Source: an uncultured Comamonadaceae bacterium (lineage in GTDB: Bacteria; Pseudomonadota; Gammaproteobacteria; Burkholderiales; Burkholderiaceae). From it: a stretch of DNA of 23,401 nt. A model generated the notes under the pieces. It was not told the origin of the DNA. It saw only the letters and a list, made by a program, of their open reading frames with translations, and did not search any database. Made by a program: the position numbers and the translations under genes. The DNA is taken from positions 1 through 23,401 of the forward strand of contig CAMLSD010000081.1 of NCBI GenBank assembly GCA_946482595.1, read 5' to 3'. This document shows positions 1-7,305 of the stretch, one piece after another; positions within the stretch are counted from its first letter, which is position 1; every line of letters begins with the position of its first letter.

Positions 1-993
1 GTAGGGCAGGGCGGCGCCGGGCGACAGGTCCTGCAGTCGCTTGAGCGAGGCATTGACCCGCTGGGCCTGTTCGACGTCGGCCTCCAGCGTGTCATGGAAC
101 ACACTGGCCAGCGCATGGCTGGCAATCTGGGCCAGCGGCGGATAGTCCAGCGGTGCGGTTGCGGCCAGGTCCGGGCTGGGCTGCCCCAGGCCGGCGCGTT
201 GCGGCTGGCCCACACCGATGGCCAGCACGTGGGTTGCGCCCAGATGCATGGCCGGGCTCAGCGGCGAGACCTGCCGCATCGACCCGTCACCAAAAAACTC
301 GGCGCGTGGGCCCTCGGAGGCCGTGACCTGCAGCGACACCGCCGGAAAGATGAACGGAATCGCACTGGAGGCCAGCAGGTGGTCCACCGTGATCGCCTCG
401 TGCGAGGCGCGCCGCCCGGGGCGCTTCCAGGGCTTGCCAGGGTGCTGCCCCGCCAGGTGGCAGAAGGTCCAGTGCACGCCGGTGGTGTAGCTCGATGCAG
501 TCACGGCCAGCCCCTGCACATGGCCCAGTGCCAGCGCGCGGCCGATGGCGCCAGGCGGAATGCCCGCGCGCAGTGTCTGTACCAGCGGGGTGTTGTCGAG
601 CAGCGAGCGGGACTGTCCCTTGAGCTTCCAGCCGGCCGACAGCAGCGTGGCCCAGCGCGAGCCTGCGCCCCAGCGTGGCGCTTCGGTCTGGTAGACCTGG
701 TTCGAACGCAGTGCCTGCCAGAACTCGGCCAGCCGCTGGCAGACCTTGCCGCCGTCGCCTGCGTGGGCGGCCAGGAAGGCGGCATTCAGGGCGCCGGCCG
801 AGGTGCCGACCAGCACATTGAAAAACGGATGGGCGGTGGGCCCCAGGATCTGCTGGATACCCATCAGCACCCCGGCCTGGTAGGCCGTGCGCGCGCCGCC
901 CCCCATCAGCACCAGGGCCGTGCGCTGAGGCGGGGGCGCCTCAGGCGTGCCCGCCAGTGACAACACCGACGTGAAGATCGTGCCAAGCGACAT
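1..993 (-). CDS. Patatin-like phospholipase family protein (3' end beyond window)
   Basis: Reads on the minus strand from ATG at 993 to the window edge (331 codons, no stop reached). Residues 31-33 (GGG in LMGGGARTAYQAG) form the expected oxyanion-hole glycine motif, Ser65 lies in the nucleophile motif GTSAG (63-67), and Asp236 lies in a GDG motif (235-237). This is the Ser-Asp dyad of patatin phospholipases, which hydrolyse acyl esters of lipids. No signal peptide is evident, so a cytoplasmic or membrane-associated enzyme is likely. The start is preceded by a G-rich stretch (996-1003) close to the ATG. The gene is divergent from the AEC transporter. Family is well supported; substrate is unknown, and only the C-terminal tail is missing. 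Confidence 0.9.
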   Translation of the reverse strand, partial: MSLGTIFTSVLSLAGTPEAPPPQRTALVLMGGGARTAYQAGVLMGIQQILGPTAHPFFNVLVGTSAGALNAAFLAAHAGDGGKVCQRLAEFWQALRSNQVYQTEAPRWGAGSRWATLLSAGWKLKGQSRSLLDNTPLVQTLRAGIPPGAIGRALALGHVQGLAVTASSYTTGVHWTFCHLAGQHPGKPWKRPGRRASHEAITVDHLLASSAIPFIFPAVSLQVTASEGPRAEFFGDGSMRQVSPLSPAMHLGATHVLAIGVGQPQRAGLGQPSPDLAATAPLDYPPLAQIASHALASVFHDTLEADVEQAQRVNASLKRLQDLSPGAALPY

Positions 994-1016
994 GGCTCCC
1001 CCCGGGTCAGGGAGTC

Positions 1017-1022
1017 ATCGTA
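1017..1022 (-). promoter_or_regulatory. Possible -10 for the patatin gene
   Basis: On the minus strand the hexamer TACGAT stands 23 nt before the patatin ATG. No convincing -35 lies at 16-18 nt spacing, so this is a weak call in the 105 bp divergent region. Confidence 0.25.
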
Positions 1023-1084
1023 CAAGCCCCTCGGGGCCCGCGGGAGACAGGCAAGGGTGACCGACCCCCGGGTTTCCCCTGGGG

Positions 1085-1090
1085 TATGCT
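1085..1090 (+). promoter_or_regulatory. -10 hexamer next to the AEC transporter start (leaderless type)
   Basis: TATGCT is followed by 8 nt and then the ATG at 1099, with no Shine-Dalgarno between. Transcription starting about 7 nt after the hexamer would begin at or next to the start codon. The same arrangement occurs at proA, rsmB and the MocR gene in this window. Confidence 0.45.
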
Positions 1091-1098
1091 CGCCGCCC

Positions 1099-2070
1099 AT
1101 GTTGTCGGCCATCCTCTTGAAGCTGCTGGCGATCTTCACGGTGGTGGGGATGGGCTGGCTGGCGGGGCGCGCCCGCTTTTTTGGCGGGGGCGAGGCCGCG
1201 CGGGCCCTGTCCAACGCGGCGTTCTACCTGTTTGCGCCGGCGCTGCTGTTCCGCACCACCGCACGCATCGACTTCAGCGTGCTGCCGTGGTCCACCGTGG
1301 CGGCCTACTTCATCCCGGTGGTGGGCCTGCTGCTGGGGGTGTACCTGCTGCGCCGACGCACGCCGGTCTACCGCAACGAACCGGCCGAACCGGCGGTGCG
1401 GGCCATCTCGACGACCTTCAGCAATTCGGTGCAGCTGGGCATCCCGGTGGCGGCGTCGCTGTTCGGTGAGGCCGGGCTGTCCATCCACCTGGCCGTGGTG
1501 AGTGTGCACGCGCTCACGCTGCTGACCGTGCTGACCCTGCTGGTCGAAGTGGACCTGGCCCGCGCTGCCGCACGCACCCAGGCCGGCCGCCCCAGCCTGT
1601 GGAGCACGGTGCGCGTGACCGTGCGTAACACCCTGATCCACCCGGTCGTGCTGCCGGTGCTGCTGGGCATCGTGTGGAACCTGCTGGGCCTGCCGCTGCC
1701 CGGTGCGGTGGACGAGATCCTGCTGATGCTCGGTGCGGCCGTGGTGCCGGTGTGCCTGATCGCCATGGGCATGACCCTGGCGCACTACGGGATCCAGGGC
1801 GCGTGGCGCGCGGCGCTGTGGCTGTCGGCCGGCAAGCTGCTGCTGCAGCCGGCGCTGGTACTGGCTGTCGGCGCGCTGGTCTTCGGCCTGCGCGGGCTGC
1901 CGCTGACGGTGATCGTGCTGTGCGCAGCCCTGCCGGCAGGCACCAATGCGCTGATGTTCGCGCAGCGTTATGCCACGCGCGAGGTCGAGACCACCACGAC
2001 CACGGTGTTGTCCACGCTGCTTTTTGTCGTGACCGGCCCGCTGTGGCTGTGGCTGCTGAGCCGACTCTGA
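1099..2070 (+). CDS. AEC (auxin efflux carrier) family transporter
   Basis: A 323-residue, very hydrophobic protein with about ten predicted membrane segments beginning at residue 3 ([20 protein letters not shown]). Two family hallmarks are visible: [10 protein letters not shown] in the first half and [16 protein letters not shown] near the end, the broken-helix regions of the AEC/bile-acid-symporter fold. Bacterial AEC proteins export or exchange small carboxylates such as malate or malonate; the substrate here cannot be read from sequence. A GTG at 1057 in the same frame would add 14 polar residues, but the ATG at 1099 gives the normal family N-terminus and fits the adjacent -10 hexamer. 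It is followed 88 bp later by proA, which seems to have its own promoter. Confidence 0.88.
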   Translation: MLSAILLKLLAIFTVVGMGWLAGRARFFGGGEAARALSNAAFYLFAPALLFRTTARIDFSVLPWSTVAAYFIPVVGLLLGVYLLRRRTPVYRNEPAEPAVRAISTTFSNSVQLGIPVAASLFGEAGLSIHLAVVSVHALTLLTVLTLLVEVDLARAAARTQAGRPSLWSTVRVTVRNTLIHPVVLPVLLGIVWNLLGLPLPGAVDEILLMLGAAVVPVCLIAMGMTLAHYGIQGAWRAALWLSAGKLLLQPALVLAVGALVFGLRGLPLTVIVLCAALPAGTNALMFAQRYATREVETTTTTVLSTLLFVVTGPLWLWLLSRL

Positions 2071-2146
2071 TCCTGGCCCGCACCGCATCGGCGCTGCAGC
2101 CGGCCCGCGGATCACCCCTGGCCGTGCCGCGGCGCCGCGGCTTTGC

Positions 2147-2152
2147 GACAAT
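2147..2152 (+). promoter_or_regulatory. -10 hexamer next to the proA start (leaderless type)
   Basis: GACAAT (four of six match TATAAT) is followed by GCCGGC and then the proA ATG at 2159. No Shine-Dalgarno is present in the 6 nt gap. This suggests a leaderless proA mRNA; no good -35 was found. Confidence 0.4.
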
Positions 2153-2158
2153 GCCGGC

Positions 2159-3439
2159 ATGACTGCCACCGACATCCAGGCCTACATGGCCCACGTGGGC
2201 GCTGCCGCACGCGCGGCCGCCACGGCCATGGCGGCCGCTTCGACCGCCGCGCGCAACGACACCCTGCTGCGCCTGTCCACCCTGATCCTCGAGCAGCGCG
2301 AAGCACTGCAGGCTGCCAACGCCCTGGACGTGGCCGCCGCCGAGCGCAACGGGCTGGCCGCACCGATGGTCGACCGCCTGCGCATCACCGACAAGGTCGT
2401 GGAGCAGATGGCCGAGAACTGCGTGCAGGTCGCGGCACTGCCGGATCCGGTGGGCGAGATGATCAACCTGCGCCGCCGGCCCACGGGCATCACGGTGGGC
2501 CAGATGCGCGTGCCGCTCGGCGTGTTCGGCATGATCTACGAGAGCCGGCCCAATGTGACCATCGAGGCCGGCTCGCTCGGCATCAAGAGCGGCAATGCCT
2601 GCGTGCTGCGCGGCGGCTCGGAAGCGCTGCACTCGAACCTGGCCCTCTGGAAGCTGATCCAGCAGGCCCTGCGCGAGAACCACCTGCCGCCCGAGGCGGT
2701 GCAGCTGGTCGAGACCACCGACCGCGAGGCCGTGGGCCGCCTGATCGCGATGCCCGAGTACGTGGACGTGATCATCCCGCGCGGCGGCAAGTCGCTGATC
2801 GAGCGCATCAGCCGCGAGGCCACCGTGCCGGTCATCAAGCACCTTGACGGCAACTGCCATGTGTACGTCGACGCCACCGTCGACATGGACCTGGCCGTCA
2901 CCGTCACCGACAACGCCAAGACCCAGAAGTACAGCCCCTGCAATGCGGCCGAATCGCTGCTGGTGCACCGGGCCGCAGCGGCGCAGTTCCTGCCGCGCAT
3001 CGGGGCCATCTTTGCGGCCAAGGGGGTCGAGATGCGCTGCGATGCGGCGGCCCGTGCCCTGCTGGCCGACGTGCCCGGCGCCCAGCTGGCCGACGCCACC
3101 GAGCGGGACTGGGCCGAGGAATACCTGGCCCCCATCATCAGCATCAAGGTGGTGGACAGTCTTGACGAAGCCATCGCCCACATCAACCGCCATGGCTCGC
3201 ACCACACCGACGCGATCCTGACCGACCATCATCCGAATGCGATGCGCTTCCTGCGCGAGGTCGACTCGGCCAGTGTGATGATCAACGCCAGCACCCGCTT
3301 TGCCGACGGGTTCGAGTACGGCCTGGGCGCCGAGATCGGCATCTCGACCGACAAGTTCCACGCCCGCGGCCCGGTGGGCCTGGAGGGCCTGACCTCGCTG
3401 AAGTACGTTGTGCTCGGCCAGGGCGAAGTGCGCCGCTGA
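2159..3439 (+). CDS. proA: Gamma-glutamyl phosphate reductase (glutamate-5-semialdehyde dehydrogenase)
   Basis: A 426-residue protein of full ProA length. It reduces gamma-glutamyl phosphate with NADPH to glutamate-5-semialdehyde, the second step of proline synthesis from glutamate, in the cytoplasm. Family motifs include [11 protein letters not shown] followed by [12 protein letters not shown] (nucleotide-binding half), the catalytic cysteine Cys261 in [14 protein letters not shown], and the C-terminal block [20 protein letters not shown]. The last block [20 protein letters not shown] matches the usual ProA ending. queC follows 32 bp downstream on the same strand, so the two are probably co-transcribed although the pathways are unrelated. 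No proB is in the window. Confidence 0.97.
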   Translation: MTATDIQAYMAHVGAAARAAATAMAAASTAARNDTLLRLSTLILEQREALQAANALDVAAAERNGLAAPMVDRLRITDKVVEQMAENCVQVAALPDPVGEMINLRRRPTGITVGQMRVPLGVFGMIYESRPNVTIEAGSLGIKSGNACVLRGGSEALHSNLALWKLIQQALRENHLPPEAVQLVETTDREAVGRLIAMPEYVDVIIPRGGKSLIERISREATVPVIKHLDGNCHVYVDATVDMDLAVTVTDNAKTQKYSPCNAAESLLVHRAAAAQFLPRIGAIFAAKGVEMRCDAAARALLADVPGAQLADATERDWAEEYLAPIISIKVVDSLDEAIAHINRHGSHHTDAILTDHHPNAMRFLREVDSASVMINASTRFADGFEYGLGAEIGISTDKFHARGPVGLEGLTSLKYVVLGQGEVRR

Positions 3440-3471
3440 GGCCCGCCGCCAGCATCCCGCCGAGCCAAGCC

Positions 3472-4206
3472 ATGACCGACCCGCGTACCGCCCTGGTCCT
3501 GTTCTCCGGCGGGCAGGACTCCACCGTCTGCCTGGCCTGGGCCCTGTCGCGCCATGCCCGCGTCGAAACCCTCGGGTTCGACTACGGCCAGCGCCATCGC
3601 ATCGAACTCGACTGCCGCCAGCAGGTGCTGCATGAACTGCGCCGCCAGTTCCCCGACTGGGCGACGCGCCTGGGCGACGACCACCTGCTCGACCTGTCAC
3701 TGCTGGGGCAGGTGTCGGACACCGCACTGACCCAGGAGCGGGCCATCGAGATGAGCGCCAGCGGCCTGCCCAACACCTTCGTGCCCGGTCGGAACCTGCT
3801 GTTCCTCGGTTTTGCCGCCACCATCGCCTACCGGCGTGGCGCCAGCGTGCTGGTGGGCGGCATGTGCGAGACCGACTACTCCGGTTACCCCGACTGCCGC
3901 GACAACACCCTCAAGGCCCTGCAGGTGGCCCTGAGCCTGGGGCTGGACGCGCCCATGACCATCGAGACACCGCTGATGTGGCTGGACAAGGCGCAGACCT
4001 GGGCGCTTGCCCAGGCCCTGGGCGGCGATCGCCTTGAGGCGCTGGTGGTCGAGCACACCCACACCTGTTACCTGGGTGAACGCGGCACGCTGCACCCCTG
4101 GGGCCATGGCTGCGGCCAGTGTCCCGCGTGCGAACTGCGCCGGCGCGGCCATGAGGCCTATGTGGCCGCTGGTCTGGCAGCCCGTCCCCCCGTCTCGCCA
4201 GCCTGA
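3472..4206 (+). CDS. queC: 7-cyano-7-deazaguanine synthase
   Basis: A 244-residue QueC. It makes preQ0 from 7-carboxy-7-deazaguanine and ammonia using ATP, the last step before reduction to preQ1 for the tRNA base queuosine. The PP-loop ATP site is SGGQDS at residues 12-17. Four zinc ligands are visible at Cys199, Cys214, Cys217 and Cys220 (CGQCPACE). The family signature [12 protein letters not shown], with [11 protein letters not shown] upstream, is intact. The gap between the first and second zinc cysteines (14 residues) is longer than in the enterobacterial form. It starts 32 bp after proA with a poor Shine-Dalgarno, so translation may depend on being in the proA transcript. Confidence 0.97.
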   Translation: MTDPRTALVLFSGGQDSTVCLAWALSRHARVETLGFDYGQRHRIELDCRQQVLHELRRQFPDWATRLGDDHLLDLSLLGQVSDTALTQERAIEMSASGLPNTFVPGRNLLFLGFAATIAYRRGASVLVGGMCETDYSGYPDCRDNTLKALQVALSLGLDAPMTIETPLMWLDKAQTWALAQALGGDRLEALVVEHTHTCYLGERGTLHPWGHGCGQCPACELRRRGHEAYVAAGLAARPPVSPA

Positions 4207-4264
4207 TCCTGCGCTGATTCAGGGCTGATCCGGGCAAAAGCGGCACAAGCAGCCGGATGCCGGC

Positions 4265-4293
4265 TTGGTGTGTGCGCCGGGCTGTCGTAGAGT
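4265..4293 (+). promoter_or_regulatory. Sigma70-type promoter for the lemA-M48-fccAB operon
   Basis: A -35 TTGGTG (4265-4270) and a -10 TAGAGT (4288-4293) are separated by exactly 17 nt. Expected start about 4300, giving a leader of about 30 nt that contains the GAGGAGG ribosome site at 4316-4322. It lies in the 165 bp between queC and lemA and is one of the best-formed promoters in the window. Confidence 0.6.
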
Positions 4294-4330
4294 CGCGGTG
4301 CATGTCTCACGGCCCGAGGAGGCTCCGTTC

Positions 4331-4375
4331 ATGATCCCCGTCGATTCAATCCGGCCCGGCCGGCGCCGCCCATGA
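4331..4375 (+). CDS. 14-codon leader ORF overlapping the lemA start
   Basis: ATG at 4331 is preceded, at 8 nt spacing, by a near-perfect Shine-Dalgarno GAGGAGG (4316-4322). The ORF encodes MIPVDSIRPGRRRP and its TGA (4373-4375) overlaps the lemA ATG (4372-4374) as ATGA. lemA itself has no Shine-Dalgarno, so this short ORF looks like a device to deliver ribosomes to lemA by stop-start coupling. The peptide itself is proline/arginine-rich and need not be functional. The geometry is seen directly; the coupling is inferred. Confidence 0.55.
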   Translation: MIPVDSIRPGRRRP

Positions 4376-4965
4376 GCACCACCCAGATCGTCAGCTGGGT
4401 CGTGCTGGCCGTGCTCGTGTTCTGGATGGTCGGTGCGTACAACCGCCTCGTGCGGCTGCGCAACGCCATTGCCAACGCCTACGCGCAGATCGACGTCCAG
4501 CTCAAGCGGCGCTACGACCTCATTCCCAACCTGGTCGAGGCGGCACGCAAGTACATCTCGCACGAACGTGAGACCCTCGAAGCCGTGATTGCGGCACGCA
4601 ACCAGGCCAGCACCGCGGCCGACCACGTGCGCTCGCGTCCCACCCATGCCGGCTCGGTCGGTGCACTGGTGGTCGCCGAACAGGCGCTCGACGGCAGCCT
4701 GGCGCGGCTGATGGCTGTTGTCGAGAACTACCCCGAGCTCAAGGCCGACCAGACCCTGCGTGAACTGTCCGAGGAGCTCACCAGCACCGAGAACAAGGTG
4801 GCCTTTGCGCGCCAGGCCTTCAACGACAGCGTGCTCGACTACAACAACGCGGCGCAGCAGTTCCCCACCAACCTGCTGTCCGGCGTGTTCGGCTTCAAGG
4901 AGGCCGGCATGCTGCAGTCCACGACCAGTGACGAGGAGCGCCGGCCCGTGCGCGTTCAGTTCTGA
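4372..4965 (+). CDS. lemA: LemA family protein
   Basis: A 197-residue protein with one N-terminal membrane helix (about residues 5-22) and a helical domain facing the periplasm or outside. The family block is clear: YNRLVRLRNAIANAYAQIDV, then QLKRRYDLIPNLVEAARKY and HERETLEAVIAARNQAS, and near the end ENKVAFARQAFNDSVLDYNN. LemA proteins have no defined biochemical role. They are frequently encoded next to M48 or TPM-domain membrane proteins, as here, where the M48 gene starts 20 bp downstream. Translation likely depends on the upstream 14-codon ORF because the region just before its ATG is GC-rich and lacks a ribosome site. Confidence 0.93.
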   Translation: MSTTQIVSWVVLAVLVFWMVGAYNRLVRLRNAIANAYAQIDVQLKRRYDLIPNLVEAARKYISHERETLEAVIAARNQASTAADHVRSRPTHAGSVGALVVAEQALDGSLARLMAVVENYPELKADQTLRELSEELTSTENKVAFARQAFNDSVLDYNNAAQQFPTNLLSGVFGFKEAGMLQSTTSDEERRPVRVQF

Positions 4966-4985
4966 ACACGGGCCCTGCCATCACG

Positions 4986-6983
4986 ATGCGTTTTCGACAG
5001 CACCAGGACGCCGCCCACGCCGCATCACGGCGCCTGCTGCTGCTGTTCGTCCTGATGCTGGTGCTGCTGGTGCTGGCCGTCAATGGCGTGCTGGCGCTGA
5101 TCTACCGCATCAGCCTGCCCTGGACCGACGGTTTCCCCAACCTGTTCTTCGAGACCAACACCGCGCTGGTGCTGCTGTTCGTGCTGGGGGGCTGCTGGTT
5201 CGAGATGCTGCGCCTGCGTGCGGGCGGGCCCCATGTCGCCCGGCTGGCCGGCGGGTCGTCGATCGACGCACCCGAAGGCCAGCCGAAAGACCTCTACGAA
5301 AAGCGCCTGCGCAATGTCGTCGACGAAGTGGCCATTGCCGCGGGCATGGCGCCGCCGCGGGTCTATGTGCTGCGCCGCGAGGACGCGATCAACGCCTTTG
5401 CTGCCGGCTGGCACCCCGACGATGCCGTGGTGGTCGTCACGCGCGGGGCCCTCGAACGCCTCACACGCGATGAACTGCAGGGTGTTGTCGCCCATGAGTT
5501 CAGCCACATCCTGCACGGCGACATGCGCCTGAACATGCGCCTGGTCGGGCTGGTGTGGGGCCTGCAGATGGTCTACAACTTCGGGCGTTCACTGGCCGAG
5601 CCCGACGAACTCGGTCGCCGGGGCATGGGGGTGCTGTTCGGCTTCGGGCTGATGGCCGTCGGCTCGCTGGGCTGGGTGGCTGGGCGGCTTCTGAAGGCAG
5701 CGGTGTCGCGCCAGCGCGAGTACCTGGCCGATGCCTCGGCCGTGAAGTTCACCCGCAGCGTCGAGGGCATCGGTGGTGCATTGCGCAAGATCGCCGACCA
5801 GGCCTGGCGCCGGCAGGACCATCTTCACAATGCCCAGGCTGAAAGCCTGTCGCACCTGCTGTTCGTGTCGAACCTGAACTGGGCCTCGTTTGCCACCCAC
5901 CCGCCACTGGGTGAGCGCATCCGGCGCATCTACGGCTTCGAGGTCGTGCCGCTGGCCGCCAAGGTGCTGCCGCCCGAAGACGACGACCAGCCGGTGACTC
6001 AGCCCTTCGGCGAGATGCCGGTCCATGCGCTGGTCGACTTCACCCAGCAGGACACCGCCCCCGGCGACTTCGGCCCCGCCACCGACGCCCACCCCGTCTC
6101 GGTGATCCCCGCCACGGCACCGGCCCGCCCCCGTGTGGTGCCGACCCTGCTCGACCCGGTGCAGGTGGCCAGCGCCGACAGTCCTCTGCAACGCGAGCGC
6201 GATGCGCTCGAACGCATCCGTCACTGGCACGGCCCTGGCGAGCGTCGCACCGCGCTGCTCGCGCTGCTGCTCACCCCGGGCAGCGACAAGGAGTTGCAGG
6301 CCTGGCGCCGCGAATGCAGCGGCTTCACGCGGGCCCAGGCCGTGCTGGACGACGTCGGTGCGCTCACCAGTGCTGCGCGCCTGCCGGTGTTCGAGCGGCT
6401 GCTGCGCCACACGGCCCGGGCACCGATGGTCGAGCGGCGTGAACTGGTGCGTGCCGCCCGGCGTGTCATGGGCGCCGACGGCCAGGTGCGCCCGCTGGAC
6501 CGGCTCAAATGGCTGGCCATGCGCCACCTGCTGGCCGGCCAGGTGACGGCACCCGTGGTGCCGGCCGCAGATAACGATATGGCGCATCTGTCTGAGCACG
6601 TGGCCGCCGTGACCGCGTTTCTCGCCAGAATCGTGGATGCCGGCGATGCCGGCAGCGCAGCCGGCCTCAGCGAGTCGGTCTGGTACCGCGCCGTGATCAG
6701 GGTGGTGCTGGCTGATGCGGGCATTCCGCTGTGGCGCTCGCCCGATGCCCATGCATTGGCCCAGGCCTGGACCGGCCTGCAGCGACTGCACGCGATGCAG
6801 CGGCCCGTGCTGCTGCGCGCCTGGGTCGACGCCGCCGTGCAACTGGTGCCCGGGCAGCGCCTGGCCGAGGACGCTGCCGATGCCCTGCGGCTGGCGGCGG
6901 TCTTGCTGGATACCCCTAGCCCCAAGGCGCTGGCAGATCAATACATTGAGATTCCAGACGACAAGAAGGAGAACACACGATGA
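4986..6983 (+). CDS. Membrane M48 family zinc metallopeptidase with long C-terminal extension
   Basis: A 665-residue protein. Two N-terminal membrane helices (about 17-40 and 58-77) precede an M48 catalytic domain with the zinc site HEFSH at 170-174 and the third ligand Glu245 in REYLADASA. A further hydrophobic segment lies at about 208-232. Typical HtpX proteins have about 290 residues and act as membrane quality-control proteases; here about 340 extra residues follow the peptidase domain. The extension has a Pro/Ala-rich linker (about 335-400) and then a helical region with a stretch resembling TerB-like domains (REELVRAARRVMGADGQVRP-type; read ELVRAARRVMGADGQVRP). It pairs with lemA upstream, and its stop overlaps the start of the cytochrome gene as ATGA. 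Peptidase identity is firm; the role of the extension is unknown. Confidence 0.9.
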   Translation: MRFRQHQDAAHAASRRLLLLFVLMLVLLVLAVNGVLALIYRISLPWTDGFPNLFFETNTALVLLFVLGGCWFEMLRLRAGGPHVARLAGGSSIDAPEGQPKDLYEKRLRNVVDEVAIAAGMAPPRVYVLRREDAINAFAAGWHPDDAVVVVTRGALERLTRDELQGVVAHEFSHILHGDMRLNMRLVGLVWGLQMVYNFGRSLAEPDELGRRGMGVLFGFGLMAVGSLGWVAGRLLKAAVSRQREYLADASAVKFTRSVEGIGGALRKIADQAWRRQDHLHNAQAESLSHLLFVSNLNWASFATHPPLGERIRRIYGFEVVPLAAKVLPPEDDDQPVTQPFGEMPVHALVDFTQQDTAPGDFGPATDAHPVSVIPATAPARPRVVPTLLDPVQVASADSPLQRERDALERIRHWHGPGERRTALLALLLTPGSDKELQAWRRECSGFTRAQAVLDDVGALTSAARLPVFERLLRHTARAPMVERRELVRAARRVMGADGQVRPLDRLKWLAMRHLLAGQVTAPVVPAADNDMAHLSEHVAAVTAFLARIVDAGDAGSAAGLSESVWYRAVIRVVLADAGIPLWRSPDAHALAQAWTGLQRLHAMQRPVLLRAWVDAAVQLVPGQRLAEDAADALRLAAVLLDTPSPKALADQYIEIPDDKKENTR

Positions 6984-7294
6984 GGACTTACCTCGCCGCG
7001 GCCCTGGTGGCCCTGGTGGGCGCCAGTGCCGGCGCCCAGGCCCAGGACGCCCAGGCGCTCTACGTCAAGAGCCTGGCTGCCACCTGCGCCAACTGCCACG
7101 GCACCAACGGCCGCACCGTCGACGGCTCGGCCGTGCCTGCGCTGGCCGGCATGCCCGCCGCCTATCTCGTCGAGCAGATGAAGGCCTTCAAGTCCGGCGC
7201 ACGCACGGCCACCGTGATGCACCAGCTGGCCAAGGGCTACAACGACACCCAGATCCAGCAGATCGCCGCCTACTTCGCGGCGCAGAAGAAGTGA
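6980..7294 (+). CDS. fccA: Periplasmic single-haem cytochrome c, FccA-like
   Basis: A 104-residue precursor with a signal peptide (cleavage expected after AGAQA, about residue 21). The haem site is CANCH (Cys36, Cys39, His40); Met80 in TATVMHQLAKGY is the likely sixth ligand. This is the size and motif order of the small cytochrome subunit of flavocytochrome c sulfide dehydrogenase, which passes electrons from the flavin subunit to the respiratory chain in the periplasm. The flavin subunit gene follows 11 bp downstream. AAGGAG at 6966-6971 (8 nt spacing) lies inside the end of the protease gene, and the ATG overlaps the protease TGA. The subunit name rests on the neighbour; a general class I c-type cytochrome is the fallback. 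Confidence 0.85.
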   Translation: MRTYLAAALVALVGASAGAQAQDAQALYVKSLAATCANCHGTNGRTVDGSAVPALAGMPAAYLVEQMKAFKSGARTATVMHQLAKGYNDTQIQQIAAYFAAQKK

Positions 7295-7305
7295 AGGGGG
7301 CCACG

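Noticed and set aside
1514..3727. Open frame of 737 codons on the minus strand opposite the AEC gene and proA
   Set aside because: Crosses three real genes on the other strand, has no family motif and shows typical antisense composition.
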